64,000 bases of DNA from Larkinella insperata (GTDB lineage: Bacteria; Bacteroidota; Bacteroidia; Cytophagales; Spirosomataceae): contig NZ_CP110973.1 of assembly GCF_026248825.1 (NCBI RefSeq), positions 620,001 to 684,000 of the forward strand. Reading direction: 5' to 3'. Positions 1-9,935 of the stretch are shown here, piece after piece. Every line of letters starts with the position of its first letter. Position 1 is the stretch's first letter. The translations under genes and the position numbers were made by a program. The notes under the pieces were generated by a model. It was not told the DNA's origin. It searched no databases and saw nothing but the letters and a program-made list of their open reading frames with translations.

Positions 1-1
1 G

Positions 2-1441
2 GTGAGCAACGACCTGCCGACGCTGAACCTGGGCGACGACAAGACCAAGACCAACGGCCAGACCATCCGGACGTACGCGTTTCAGTCGGTGTTTGGGCGT
101 TTCAATTACAACTACGCCGATAAGTACCTCTTTGAAGCTACGGTCCGGCTGGACGAAAGCTCCAAGCTGGCCCCGGGTATGCGGCAGAAGTTTTTCCCGG
201 CGGCTTCGGTGGGCTGGAATGTACACCGGGAGTCGTGGTTTGGCGACGCCGTGCCGTTTGTGTCGGAGTTAAAACTGCGCGGGTCGTGGGGCCGCTTGGG
301 GGGTGCGCTGGGCGACGCCATCGGTTATTACGACTACCTCAGCCAGCTAAGCCGGGGCAACAACCTGGTCCTGGGCGATTCCCGGACGTCGTACATTTAC
401 CAGGGCTCCATTCCATCGGCCGCCCTCTCCTGGGAAACCATCGAAACCACGAACGGTGGTCTGGACCTCGGCTTTTTCCAGAACCGGCTTCAGTTCAACG
501 GTGATTACTACGTGAAATTTAACCGAAACATGCTAACGGCCCAGCAACTACCGGGCACCATCGGCATCGGTACACCCCGCAAAAACATTGGCGAGCTGAA
601 ATCGTGGGGCTGGGAAGCCGAAATCCGTTACCGGGATCGCATCGGCAAGGAGTTTACGTATTCGCTGGCGGTCAACGTTTCCGACAACAACAACCGGCTC
701 GTCAGCTTCTCAAACCGCAATGTCGTAGCCGCAGGAACCAACGGGTTGATTGAAGGCTATCCGCTCAACACCATCTGGGGGTACCAGACCGCCGGGTATT
801 TTGCCACCGCCGATGAAGTTAAAAACTGGGCTTTCCAGGATAACCGGGCCGGTGCGGGCGACGTCCGATACGTGGATCAGAACGGCGATGGCCGCCTAAG
901 CGTGGGCAAGGGGACCGTGGCTGATCACGGCGACCTGGTGTTTCTGGGCACAACCAACCCGCGTTACCTATTTGGAATTACCCTGGGAGCGCAGTGGAAA
1001 GGCTTCGATTTCACGGCATTTTTCCAGGGTGTAGGCAAGCGTAGTTACCGCTCAACCGCCGAATCCATTGCCCCGCTGCTGGTGACCTGGAAACAGCCAC
1101 TCGCCATCCACCGCGATTACTGGACGCCCGAAAACCAGGATGCCCTGTTTCCGCGGCCTTACACCGGTGGTACGCACAACTACCTGGCTTCCGACAAATG
1201 GACACTGAACGCCAGCTACATGCGGCTGAAGAATTTGCAGATCGGCTATACGTTACCGGCTACCCTGACGCAGAAAATCAACGTTTCCCGCGCCCGGTTT
1301 TTCTTTTCCGGTCAGGATATCCTGACGATCTCCGGGCTCGGTCCGTTTCAGGGTTATTTCGATCCGGAAACCCGCGACAATGTCGAAAACGACTATCCGT
1401 TTTTCGCCACGGCTTCAATCGGCCTGAACGTATCTTTCTAA
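2..1441 (+). CDS. SusC/RagA-type TonB-dependent receptor, C-terminal part (5' end outside window)
   Basis: The open frame runs in from the left edge, so the first codon here (GTG at 2) is internal and not a start. The 479 residues are the outer-membrane beta-barrel half of a SusC-like receptor. They contain alternating strand segments, the family landmark RYLFGITLGAQWKGFDFTAFF near residue 326, the DYWTPENQDA motif common near the last strands, and a terminal Phe (GLNVSF) as in outer-membrane barrels. SusC proteins import oligosaccharides or peptides with TonB energy and are capped by a SusD lipoprotein, which follows 35 bp downstream. The signal peptide, plug and any STN domain lie outside the window. 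The substrate cannot be told from this part. Confidence 0.93.
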   Translation: MSNDLPTLNLGDDKTKTNGQTIRTYAFQSVFGRFNYNYADKYLFEATVRLDESSKLAPGMRQKFFPAASVGWNVHRESWFGDAVPFVSELKLRGSWGRLGGALGDAIGYYDYLSQLSRGNNLVLGDSRTSYIYQGSIPSAALSWETIETTNGGLDLGFFQNRLQFNGDYYVKFNRNMLTAQQLPGTIGIGTPRKNIGELKSWGWEAEIRYRDRIGKEFTYSLAVNVSDNNNRLVSFSNRNVVAAGTNGLIEGYPLNTIWGYQTAGYFATADEVKNWAFQDNRAGAGDVRYVDQNGDGRLSVGKGTVADHGDLVFLGTTNPRYLFGITLGAQWKGFDFTAFFQGVGKRSYRSTAESIAPLLVTWKQPLAIHRDYWTPENQDALFPRPYTGGTHNYLASDKWTLNASYMRLKNLQIGYTLPATLTQKINVSRARFFFSGQDILTISGLGPFQGYFDPETRDNVENDYPFFATASIGLNVSF

Positions 1442-1476
1442 TGCTTGATTATTAACAAGTTTAAAACCGATTTTCC

Positions 1477-3096
1477 ATGAAAGTGCTTATAAAAAATAGC
1501 TTTGCTGCGCTGGCGCTCCTGGCGTGTCTGACGGCGTGCGAAGTGGACCGGTTGCCCGAAACCAACATTGCGGACGAAACCTTCTGGCAGTCGGAATCCG
1601 ACATCAAACTAGCCAACAATTACCTGTATACGTTTTTGCCGGGCTTCAATACGGAAGATAACTGGTCGGACGACGCCTTTGGACTGGCAGCCAACAACAT
1701 CAGTGACGGCTCACGGCTGGCCCCGGCTACGGCAACGAATGAGTACAATAACGTCTACAACTTAATCCGGGCGGCCAACAACACCCTTGAGAAAGCTCCC
1801 CGGGCCGCAGGTGCCGTTAGCCCCGCCGTACTGGACCGATACCTGGCCGAAGCACGATTCTTTCGGGCCTGGGGCTATTATTCGCTGGTGCAGAAATATG
1901 GCGGAGTGCCGCTGATCCTGAAAACCCTGACCGAAGATTCGCCCGAACTGACCCAACCCGCAGCCAGCCGGGATGAAATTTTCCGGCAGATTTACGAGGA
2001 TCTTGACGTTGCGATTGCGAAACTCCCGACTCCCACGGCCCTGGGAAATGCCGATTACGGCCGAATCTCGAATACGGCGGCTCTGGCGTTCAAGGCGCGG
2101 GTAGCCCTTTTTGAAGGTACCCGATCGAAGTACCACCAGTACGGCACCCCCAATACCCACCTGACACTGGCCGTCAATGCCGCGAAGGCCGTAATGGACA
2201 GCAAAGAGCACGATCTGTTCGGCAATTATTTCGACCTGTTCCAACTGGCGGGTGAAGGGCGGCAAAACCGCGAGAACATCATCGTTCGGCAATACGGGGT
2301 ATCGAATACCGACCGCGTATCGACCCATAATTATTACCGGGGCAGCCTGGAAACGGGGAACATGAGCCCGACGAAGAGTCTGGCCGATTCGTACCTGATG
2401 AAAGACGGTTTGCCGATTTCGAAGTCTCCCCTGCACAAAGCACCGGTAAAATCGACGGACGTTTTCACCAACCGCGACACCCGGATGAATGCAACGTTCA
2501 TGAAAGCCGGCGATCCGTACATGACCACCAAACCGGTATTTGACATCGCGAATCTGGTGTTCAACAAAACCGGTTTTACGTTCCGGAAATACGCCAACAT
2601 CGACGACTGGAACACGCAGGCTTCCACTACGGACCGGGCCCTGCTGCGATACGCTGAAGTGCTGCTTACCTACGCCGAAGCGAAATACGAACTGGACGGT
2701 ACCATCAGCGATGCCGACCTGGACCTGACCATCAACCGCCTGCGGGCCAGGGGTGGTGTGGCCAAGCTGACCAACGCCTTTGCTGCGGCCAACGGGCTGA
2801 ACATGCGGGACGAAATCCGCCGGGAACGACGGGTCGAACTGGCGCAGGAGGGCTTCCGGTACTGGGACCTGATCCGCTGGAAAACCGCCGAGACGGAACT
2901 GGTTAAACCCGTGCTGGGCAACTACTTCTTCAAAACGGAATACGTCTCCTCAACGGTAAACCTGACCCCGGACAATTACATCGTCGTGCAGGATGCCAGC
3001 TTCCGGAGGTTCGATCCCGCCAAGGACTACCTCTGGCCCTTACCCGTTAACGAATTGGCGCTAAACCCGGCATTGCAGCAAAACCCGGGTTGGTAA
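1477..3096 (+). CDS. SusD/RagB-family nutrient-binding lipoprotein
   Basis: The 539-residue product starts with a lipoprotein signal whose lipobox is LTAC with Cys21, so it should be anchored at the outer-membrane surface. The SusD fold is recognisable from the N-terminal FWQSESD segment, the YLAEARFFRAWGYYSLVQKYG helix (about residues 122-142), the RYAEVLLTYAEAKYEL helix and the C-terminal ERRVELAQEGFRYWDLIRW motif, ending in LNPALQQNPGW. SusD binds the substrate and closes the SusC barrel like a lid. It follows the receptor gene by 35 bp and should be in the same transcript. A strong terminator-like hairpin follows. The ligand is not predictable from sequence alone. Confidence 0.95.
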   Translation: MKVLIKNSFAALALLACLTACEVDRLPETNIADETFWQSESDIKLANNYLYTFLPGFNTEDNWSDDAFGLAANNISDGSRLAPATATNEYNNVYNLIRAANNTLEKAPRAAGAVSPAVLDRYLAEARFFRAWGYYSLVQKYGGVPLILKTLTEDSPELTQPAASRDEIFRQIYEDLDVAIAKLPTPTALGNADYGRISNTAALAFKARVALFEGTRSKYHQYGTPNTHLTLAVNAAKAVMDSKEHDLFGNYFDLFQLAGEGRQNRENIIVRQYGVSNTDRVSTHNYYRGSLETGNMSPTKSLADSYLMKDGLPISKSPLHKAPVKSTDVFTNRDTRMNATFMKAGDPYMTTKPVFDIANLVFNKTGFTFRKYANIDDWNTQASTTDRALLRYAEVLLTYAEAKYELDGTISDADLDLTINRLRARGGVAKLTNAFAAANGLNMRDEIRRERRVELAQEGFRYWDLIRWKTAETELVKPVLGNYFFKTEYVSSTVNLTPDNYIVVQDASFRRFDPAKDYLWPLPVNELALNPALQQNPGW

Positions 3097-3108
3097 CAAT
3101 ACCTTGAC

Positions 3109-3150
3109 AAACGGCGCCGGGCCACCGAGTCTGGTGGCTCAGCGCCGTTT
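3109..3150 (+). terminator. Hairpin terminator after the first SusC/SusD pair
   Basis: The arms AAACGGCGC (3109-3117) and GCGCCGTTT (3142-3150) pair perfectly. An inner stem, GCCACC (3121-3126) with GGTGGC (3133-3138), lies inside, and the right arm ends in a short T run. It separates the first SusC/SusD pair from the sigma-factor unit. Confidence 0.75.
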
Positions 3151-3157
3151 TAATGGA

Positions 3158-3189
3158 GTACTTGAAATTAAAATGCTTTTTTCAAGTAC
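3158..3189. repeat. 10-bp inverted repeat between terminator and sigma-factor gene
   Basis: GTACTTGAAA (3158-3167) and TTTCAAGTAC (3180-3189) are perfect inverted repeats around a 12-bp AT-rich spacer. The repeat lies about 75 bp before the GTG start of the sigma-factor gene and outside the preceding terminator. It could be an operator for a dimeric regulator or a second hairpin; the sequence alone does not decide. Confidence 0.5.
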
Positions 3190-3206
3190 CTAACGCCAGA
3201 GATATC

Positions 3207-3237
3207 TTTCAAAAAAAAGCAGCAATTTTTATATTTC
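3207..3237 (+). promoter_or_regulatory. Possible promoter of the sigma/FecR unit
   Basis: TTTC (3207-3210), 19 bp, then TATATTTC (3230-3237) resembles the Bacteroidota pattern TTTG-N19-21-TAnnTTTG, with a C for G at the end of both elements. It sits about 28 bp before the GTG start. The two mismatches make this weak. Confidence 0.3.
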
Positions 3238-3264
3238 GGGATATTTTCAAACAAAGCGACTCCG

Positions 3265-3843
3265 GTGATTAAGCCAATAGGAAATAAAGAAGTGTTGGAT
3301 TTGAAAGAAGGCTGTCAGTCAACCTTTGAGCAAATCTTTCATGATTATTTTCCCAGATTGGTAAAATTTGCTTACTCATACATTTCAGACTGGGAAGAAG
3401 CCCGCAACATCGCCCAGGAAGTTTTACTTACTCTCTGGCGCAAACGCGAGGACCTGGACGATAACAGTAACATCAACGGGTACCTTCTAACCCTCACCCG
3501 CAATCATTGTCTGAATTACCTTAAAAGCTTTCACCACAAAGTTCGCCGGTCGGCGGAACTGGAATTGAACCAACAAGCCCTCCAGCAACTGGATGAGAAT
3601 TGGCTGTCATTTAAGGAATTAGAAGAGGCCATTCAGGCGGCTATTGATTCGCTACCGGCTCAATGCCGCCAGGTATTTGTCATGAGTCGTTTCGAGCATC
3701 TTTCTCACAAGGCAATTGCCGATCAACTGGGCATTTCCCACAAAACCGTCGAAAACCATATTGGCAAAGCCTTGTCGATTCTTCGCCATAAGCTGAAACC
3801 CTATATGGGTATGATAATCTTTCTGCTTGAACAAGAACTGTGA
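3265..3843 (+). CDS. ECF RNA polymerase sigma factor (Bacteroidota FecI-like family)
   Basis: The 192-residue protein has sigma-70 region 2 (FEQIFHDYFPRLVKFAYSYI, then the DWEEARNIAQEVLLTLW motif at about residues 41-58) and region 4, a helix-turn-helix (MSRFEHLSHKAIADQLGIS, about 140-160). The start is GTG at 3265; the frame has no ATG nearby that would keep region 2 intact. It is followed by a FecR-type anti-sigma gene and a SusC with an STN domain, the usual trans-envelope signalling trio. In that scheme the receptor senses its substrate, FecR relays the signal and the sigma factor transcribes the uptake genes. Which promoters it serves is inference; the adjacent SusC/SusD genes are the obvious candidates. 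Confidence 0.93.
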   Translation: MIKPIGNKEVLDLKEGCQSTFEQIFHDYFPRLVKFAYSYISDWEEARNIAQEVLLTLWRKREDLDDNSNINGYLLTLTRNHCLNYLKSFHHKVRRSAELELNQQALQQLDENWLSFKELEEAIQAAIDSLPAQCRQVFVMSRFEHLSHKAIADQLGISHKTVENHIGKALSILRHKLKPYMGMIIFLLEQEL

Positions 3844-4025
3844 AACGCTTCTGGCAAATTGCCCACAAACCGCTCATTGTTAATGATTTGCTGGCAAAGT
3901 TATCGCTAATCGTTCTTCGTGCTTCTTTTCTCATCAACTTTATAATATAAAAAATCAATTATTTTTTATCATTCCGATAGGGGCTAGTGCCGGTTGCATT
4001 GTTTTTACGCACAAATCGGTACGCC

Positions 4026-5006
4026 ATGAACGCAACACAAATAGCCAGGTACCTGGCCAATGAACTCTCCGAAGAAGAAGCCCAAACACTTCTGCGCTGG
4101 GTTGAAGACTCTCCAGAAAATAAACGACTGTTTATCCAGATCAAAAATGCCTGGTCAATCGCCAGCCTGGAAAAAGTGAACGCGGCTGACATGGAGTACA
4201 CCCAAAGGCGTTGGCAGCTGGTCAAACGGCAATTGAATCAGGAAACCGTCCGACCGTTGGGGACCGGCGGCTGGCGGTGGGTGCAAGTGGCGGCCACGAT
4301 TCTTCTGGTAGTCGGAGTTGCTCTACTGGCGTATTTCATTCCAACCTCCTCACAGCCGGAAAACAGCTATCAAACCGTAGAAACTCCAATTGGAAAACGG
4401 AGCCGAATCGTCTTGCCGGATCAGTCTGTTGTATGGCTCAATGCCCGCTCCAAACTTCGCTATCCAACCCGGTTTGATCATTCAAACCGGGAGGTGAGCC
4501 TTGAGGGAGAAGGATACTTTGAGGTCCGATCCGCCCCGGAGAAACCGTTTTTTGTCCATACTGATCGCACTACGGTACGGGTTACGGGCACAGCATTTAA
4601 CGTTTATGCGTATCCCGCCGAAACTGACCAACGGGTTATTCTGGTGCACGGTCAGGTCGCCGTTTCGCACACGGGAAGCCCCGCTTTTTCAATTCTCAAG
4701 CCAGGCTTTTCCGCCACAATCCGGAGTACGCGCGATCCTATTGTCATTCAAGCCGTCAATGTCGCTGAACATACCGGCTGGACAACGGGCAAACTCGAAT
4801 TCAAACACCTGGCTTTTGAAGAGCTGGCCCGGCGGCTCGAACGACGTTTCCATATCCACATCCTTTTTGCCAACCCCAAATACCGCCAGGAAACATTCAG
4901 CGGAAGTTTTGACGAAAACGAACCCCTTGAGCAGGTTTTGCAGGTCATTCAGGCCAGTAGCGACTTTAACTATTCCATCCAAAAAGACACGCTGCTAATC
5001 CGCTAG
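4026..5006 (+). CDS. FecR-family anti-sigma factor with DUF4974 C-terminus
   Basis: I chose ATG 4026 because the protein then begins MNATQIARYLANELSEEEA, the normal anti-sigma start; the frame could be extended to GTG 3987. The 326 residues comprise a cytoplasmic helical sigma-binding part (1-80), one membrane helix (about 84-104), a periplasmic FecR domain (about 115-210, with TPIGKRSRIVLPDQSVVWLN and GEGYFEV) and a C-terminal STN-like DUF4974 domain (about 255-325). It should hold the upstream sigma factor and receive a signal from the STN domain of the downstream receptor. The 182-bp gap after the sigma gene is AT-rich and shows no clear terminator, so co-transcription is plausible. Confidence 0.93.
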   Translation: MNATQIARYLANELSEEEAQTLLRWVEDSPENKRLFIQIKNAWSIASLEKVNAADMEYTQRRWQLVKRQLNQETVRPLGTGGWRWVQVAATILLVVGVALLAYFIPTSSQPENSYQTVETPIGKRSRIVLPDQSVVWLNARSKLRYPTRFDHSNREVSLEGEGYFEVRSAPEKPFFVHTDRTTVRVTGTAFNVYAYPAETDQRVILVHGQVAVSHTGSPAFSILKPGFSATIRSTRDPIVIQAVNVAEHTGWTTGKLEFKHLAFEELARRLERRFHIHILFANPKYRQETFSGSFDENEPLEQVLQVIQASSDFNYSIQKDTLLIR

Positions 5007-5059
5007 CGTAACCATCCAGTTTGATTCGATCAACGACTCTATTTCTAAATCCATTTTTT

Positions 5060-8000
5060 ATGAACCACAAGTACGTTACCGACTCCGGTAGAAGTGGCTT
5101 GCGTATTGTACAAAAGCTACTGTTTGTCACCCTGCTGACGATTCAGGCGGGCTTTTCTCAAGCCAAATCAGATCCCGTTCGTGAACTTATCCGGCGAAAA
5201 CCGGAACAGATGCAACTACGCGACTTCATTCAACTGGTCGAACGAACAACAGACTACCGGTTTTTCTACAGTGATAAAGAAGTTGACGTTAATCAATTCG
5301 TTACGGTTCAGAGTAAAACCGGTGAAATTGCGTCCCTGCTAGATCATACGCTCAAAAAATCAGCCTTTACCTACCGGCTCGTCCACAACCACATCATTTT
5401 AAAACCAAGAAAGCCCAATACTACCGCGTTACCGGCTAAAACATCCGCCCTTGATACCGTCCGGATCCGGGGAAGGGTGCTGGATCAGAAAGAGCCGCCC
5501 GGACCGCTGCCGGGTGTTACGGTTATTGTCAAAGGAACCACCCAGGGTGTCACGACCGACGGGGACGGCTTTTTTGACATGGGCGTTAAAGCCGGTGACC
5601 TGCTGGTTTTCTCGTACGTTGGTTTTTCAACCAAAGAATACACGGTAACGGGCCGGGAGCGTAACATGACAATCTCGTTGGAAGAGAATGTTAACGCCCT
5701 GAACGAGATTGTAGTAACCGGCTTTTCGGAGCAGAAAGTCAAATACCTGGCGAGCTCGGTCAGCACGGTTGATTTGGCTAACGTCAATAACAAGCCGATC
5801 ACGCAATTGTCGCAGGCGCTGCAAGGTGGCACGACGGGCATCAACGTGACCCAGGGTTCAGGTTTGCCAGGCGGGGATGCCGCTTCGATTAAAATCCGGG
5901 GCATTGGCTCGCTGCTGGGTTCATCGCCCCTGGTTTTGGTGGATGGTGTGCCGTTCGACATGAATAAGCTTGATCCGAACACCATTGAAAATATTTCCAT
6001 TCTAAAAGATGCTGCAGCCGCTTCCGTATACGGCGCCCGGGCCGGTAACGGCGTCATTCTGATTACGACCAAACGGGGCGTTGCCGGTAAAGTAGATGTA
6101 CAATACAACGGTTTTTACGGTATCCAGACCCCCATATCCACACCTGATTTTGTCGACGCTCCCACGTATATGCGCATGGTCAACGAAGCCCGGCGCAATA
6201 CGGGGGGCGATCCGACCTATTCGGAGGAAGTAATTACCAATACCGCGAACGGCACCGATCCCAACCGGAACCCGAATACCAACTGGGGTCAACTACTACT
6301 CCGGCAGCAATCTCCCCTGCAACAGCACGCCCTGCTGGTATCGGGCGGAAACAGCACGGCCCGTTTTTCATTGTCGGCCAACTACCTCAAACAGGACGGT
6401 TTGGTCACCAATTCGGGATTTAACCGGGCTACCGTCCGGGCCAACACCAGCGTCGATTTGCGCAAGGACATCGTTGTCTTTATGGATTTGTTTGCTTCTC
6501 GTGATGCGCAGATGGAGCCGTATGCGTACGGCGGAAATACATCCCGCTTACTGAACTGGATTTTTACGGCCCCTCCTAATATCATGGCCAGATTTCCGGA
6601 AAAGTCTGAGCGGCCCGGCTATGCTTATTACGGAACCTACGGCGAAAGCTGGAATCCGCTGGCGCAGGTTGAAAAAGGCGGCACGGTTCAGCGGATTCGG
6701 GATGAAGTGCTCATTAACCTACGTCCTAAATGGGATATTAACCGGGACTTAACCCTGAAGGGCCAGTTCAGTTACCGAGTATCTTCCGGTGCGGACAAAA
6801 CCGACCGGGAAGCTTACGTCTTTTTCGATTACTTCACAAACGACAAAGCCGGTTGGGATTATGGAACCATTAAATCGGCCGGACCGACGAACCGCTCAAG
6901 CTACTATTATGCAGGCGGTAACCTGGACTACACCAAAAATATTGGTAATCACCGGCTGAACGTGTTGGGGGGCTATTCGCAGGAAATGAATAATGCCGAT
7001 GCCTGGCAGGAAATCAATCTCATTTCTTTTTTTGGTAAAGCCTATTACAGTTACGACGATCGGTACCTGGTGGAGTTAGGGATGCGTCGGGATGGATCGT
7101 CCCTCTTCGCTCCAAACCGTAAATGGGGAAACTTTCCATCGATGGCGGTGGGATGGAACGTGAGCAACGAAGCCTTTTTGAAGGAGATACCGGTCTTGAG
7201 CCAATTTAAAATTCGGGGATCATACGGTATGCTGGGAAACAACGCGATTAGCCCTTACATGTATCAGTCGACGATCAACACGGGAAACGGCACGGAAAAC
7301 TCGATTGGCAACCCGAACATAACCTGGGAAAAAGTGGGGATTACCGATATTGGTGCGGACGTTAGTTTGTTTGACCGGCAATTGGACGTCACATTCGACT
7401 GGTATAGCAAACGGACCGACGACCTGATTCTAAGTCCTCAACCGACGCTCACTTCAGCCTTACTAACCGGACCGCTCAACATCGGCAGCGTAAAAAACAC
7501 GGGTTGGGAGTTGAAAGTAGGCTTTAACAAAAGCATTACAAAGGACATCAGCTTCAGCATCAACCTAGGCTACTCCCGCAACCGCTCCGAATGGCTGAAA
7601 TTGTCACAGGAAACACCCATTATCAACGGGAACAATATCTGGGCTAAAGGTCAAGCCATTACGGAATACTACGGTTTTCGAAGCATGGGCCTGATTCAGC
7701 AGGGTGATATCGATAAAGGCATTGCCGTGTTTTCCGGCCAGCAGACAGGCGACATTCGCTATGAGGATATTAACAAAGACGGCGTCATCAACAACGACGA
7801 CCGGGTGTTACTGGGGCCGACGGATCCGCTGGCGAACTACTTCGGAAATCTCTCGTTCAAAATCAAAAATTTTGATGTCGAAGCACTCCTGACGGGGGTT
7901 GGCAATGTGGCCGCCTTTTATACCGGACGCATTGCCTTGCCCCTGAACGTATCCGGCGAAGGGGGAACGCCGTTAACCTGGCATTTGGATTACTGGACGC

Positions 8001-8299
8001 CCGAAAATACCGGCGCCCGCTTCCCCCGCCTGATGCCCACGCCCGGTAATAACGGCCTGCTTTCGGATTTCTGGCAGGTCAACGGAGCCTTTACCCGGGT
8101 GAGGTACATTCAACTAGGGTACACAATTCCGGCAACTATAACCAACCGGGTTGGCGTTAAAAACGCCCGGATTTACTTCAACGCCCAAAATCCCCTGACC
8201 TTCACGAAAATGAAAATTATTGATCCGGAAACCAAAGGAGATCAGGGTACTCACCCGATTTTCAAGACCTATTCGCTGGGCCTGAACATCCGGTTTTAA
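5060..8299 (+). CDS. SusC-type TonB-dependent transducer with STN domain
   Basis: Starting at ATG 5060 (an upstream start at 5021 is possible), the 1079-residue product has a signal peptide (about 1-35), an STN signalling domain (about 45-115), a carboxypeptidase-regulatory-like domain (about 132-215), a TonB plug (about 218-330, with SIKIRGIGSLLGSSPLVLVDG and SVYGARAGNGVILITTKRG) and a long barrel ending in Phe (SLGLNIRF). The STN domain marks it as a transducer: it imports a substrate and also signals to the FecR protein encoded just upstream. The partner SusD follows 20 bp downstream. The substrate is unknown. Confidence 0.96.
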   Translation: MNHKYVTDSGRSGLRIVQKLLFVTLLTIQAGFSQAKSDPVRELIRRKPEQMQLRDFIQLVERTTDYRFFYSDKEVDVNQFVTVQSKTGEIASLLDHTLKKSAFTYRLVHNHIILKPRKPNTTALPAKTSALDTVRIRGRVLDQKEPPGPLPGVTVIVKGTTQGVTTDGDGFFDMGVKAGDLLVFSYVGFSTKEYTVTGRERNMTISLEENVNALNEIVVTGFSEQKVKYLASSVSTVDLANVNNKPITQLSQALQGGTTGINVTQGSGLPGGDAASIKIRGIGSLLGSSPLVLVDGVPFDMNKLDPNTIENISILKDAAAASVYGARAGNGVILITTKRGVAGKVDVQYNGFYGIQTPISTPDFVDAPTYMRMVNEARRNTGGDPTYSEEVITNTANGTDPNRNPNTNWGQLLLRQQSPLQQHALLVSGGNSTARFSLSANYLKQDGLVTNSGFNRATVRANTSVDLRKDIVVFMDLFASRDAQMEPYAYGGNTSRLLNWIFTAPPNIMARFPEKSERPGYAYYGTYGESWNPLAQVEKGGTVQRIRDEVLINLRPKWDINRDLTLKGQFSYRVSSGADKTDREAYVFFDYFTNDKAGWDYGTIKSAGPTNRSSYYYAGGNLDYTKNIGNHRLNVLGGYSQEMNNADAWQEINLISFFGKAYYSYDDRYLVELGMRRDGSSLFAPNRKWGNFPSMAVGWNVSNEAFLKEIPVLSQFKIRGSYGMLGNNAISPYMYQSTINTGNGTENSIGNPNITWEKVGITDIGADVSLFDRQLDVTFDWYSKRTDDLILSPQPTLTSALLTGPLNIGSVKNTGWELKVGFNKSITKDISFSINLGYSRNRSEWLKLSQETPIINGNNIWAKGQAITEYYGFRSMGLIQQGDIDKGIAVFSGQQTGDIRYEDINKDGVINNDDRVLLGPTDPLANYFGNLSFKIKNFDVEALLTGVGNVAAFYTGRIALPLNVSGEGGTPLTWHLDYWTPENTGARFPRLMPTPGNNGLLSDFWQVNGAFTRVRYIQLGYTIPATITNRVGVKNARIYFNAQNPLTFTKMKIIDPETKGDQGTHPIFKTYSLGLNIRF

Positions 8300-8319
8300 T
8301 CCTCAACCTGAAACTGACT

Positions 8320-9930
8320 ATGAAAACTCCTATTCGCCTTTTTGTCGCTATCATTCTGCTGTCTATAGGAACGGGTTGCCAGGAATTTCTGGAACGTGAC
8401 AATCCAACCGCTACCACCGACGAGAAGTGGTGGAACCTGGAAACCGATCTAAGAAACGCCCTGGAAAGAGTGTACGAGGGCGTTCCTACGGGCGTTATCA
8501 TCTACAATAATTTCTACTCCAACGCCCGGGTTCACCTCTCCGGCGCATCCGACGAATCGGTTTTTCGCGCCAATTACACCGACTTTGAAGTGTTTACGCT
8601 GGGAACGGCAACCAGTTCTTCGGGCATTCCGCTGGCGCATTACCAAAACCGGTATAACTCCATCCGGAATGCCTGCCGTTTTCTGGAAAATTACCAAAAG
8701 GCGTACGTGCAGGACCCCACCCTGAAAGAGCGGTATGCCGCCGAAGCCCGGGCCTTGCGTGCCTGGTATCACTTTGAATTGTTTACCCTGTTTGGCCCTA
8801 TTGCCATCGTTGATCATGCTTTAACCCCCGCCGAACAGTATGTGGGAAGAAATACGCAGGATGAGGTAGTGGCGTTTATCATCTCCGAGTTGAACAAGGC
8901 GGCTGAAGTCTTACCCGAGCGGTATCCGGATAGCGATATGTATCGGATAAACAAGGGAGTGTGCTATGCCATCCAAACAAATTTGTACATGTTTATCGGT
9001 GATTACAAAAATGCCGCCGTTACCGCTAAAAAAGTCATTGACCTCAATGTGTATGAACTTTACCAAAGCGCCGACCCGGCCATAAACAGCTATGCCGCCC
9101 TGTTTACCTACACCGGTTTGGTGAATCGAGAGCGGGTATTCTTCTTCCGCAGCGGCCAAAGACAGGCGTTTCTGCGTTTAGCGCCCAAGAGCTTCGGCGG
9201 AGCCAACGCCACCACGAGTCCGACTTTAGCCATCGTTAATACCTACGAGACCAAACAGGGAAAAACATTGCAGGAACTCGGGCCGGATAGTCTGGCGATT
9301 TATACGAAGAATCCGAATCATAACAACAACCGCGACCCTCGCTTTACGGCTTCCATTCTGACACCGGGGGAAACGTTTCTCAACCGAAAAATGGATCCGT
9401 TCACCACGACCAGCATCGATTTGATTGGTCAGACCCAATCGACTCAAACCGGATTTTGGATTAAAAAGTGGCTGGATGGGCGTGATGTCAGCAATCAGGA
9501 AAACGGCTCGCTCGATTTTTTTGTAATCCGTTATGCAGAAATTTTGCTGAACTACGTTGAAGCCCTCGTAGAAACCGGAGACTGGCAAAACCCGGATGTG
9601 CTTCGTTACCTGAACCAGATCCGTAAAAGGGCCGGGATGCCTAATGTTGACACGAAAGTATACAACTCACAGGCTAAAATGCGCGAATTCATCCGGCGCG
9701 AACGGCAGGTTGAACTCGCTTTTGAAGGACAACGGTTTTACGACATCCGCCGTTGGAAAATCGGGGAGCAAGTGCTAAACGGCACGGTATACGGAGCCGT
9801 TGATCCCGCGACCGGCAAACCGGTAGTCGTTGAACAGCGGAAGTTTAACCCGCAACGGGATTACCTGTGGCCTATTCCGCTGGCTGAAATTAACGCCAAT
9901 CCAAAAATGACCCAGAATCCAAACTGGTAA
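8320..9930 (+). CDS. SusD/RagB-family nutrient-binding lipoprotein
   Basis: The 536-residue product has a lipoprotein signal with the lipobox GTGC (Cys20). It shows the typical SusD segments: RYAAEARALRAWYHFELFTLFG (about residues 138-158), VIRYAEILLNYVEAL, the ERQVELAFEGQRFYDIRRW motif and the closing WPIPLAEINANPKMTQNPNW. It lies 20 bp after the STN-type receptor and should form the capped importer with it. It is clearly diverged from the first SusD in the window, so the two pairs probably take different substrates. A perfect 14-bp hairpin follows the stop codon. Confidence 0.95.
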   Translation: MKTPIRLFVAIILLSIGTGCQEFLERDNPTATTDEKWWNLETDLRNALERVYEGVPTGVIIYNNFYSNARVHLSGASDESVFRANYTDFEVFTLGTATSSSGIPLAHYQNRYNSIRNACRFLENYQKAYVQDPTLKERYAAEARALRAWYHFELFTLFGPIAIVDHALTPAEQYVGRNTQDEVVAFIISELNKAAEVLPERYPDSDMYRINKGVCYAIQTNLYMFIGDYKNAAVTAKKVIDLNVYELYQSADPAINSYAALFTYTGLVNRERVFFFRSGQRQAFLRLAPKSFGGANATTSPTLAIVNTYETKQGKTLQELGPDSLAIYTKNPNHNNNRDPRFTASILTPGETFLNRKMDPFTTTSIDLIGQTQSTQTGFWIKKWLDGRDVSNQENGSLDFFVIRYAEILLNYVEALVETGDWQNPDVLRYLNQIRKRAGMPNVDTKVYNSQAKMREFIRRERQVELAFEGQRFYDIRRWKIGEQVLNGTVYGAVDPATGKPVVVEQRKFNPQRDYLWPIPLAEINANPKMTQNPNW

Positions 9931-9935
9931 GTCGA

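Noticed and set aside
5485..6108. 207-codon minus-strand frame opposite the STN-type receptor
   Set aside because: Overlaps the conserved TonB plug of the receptor and has no domain of its own.
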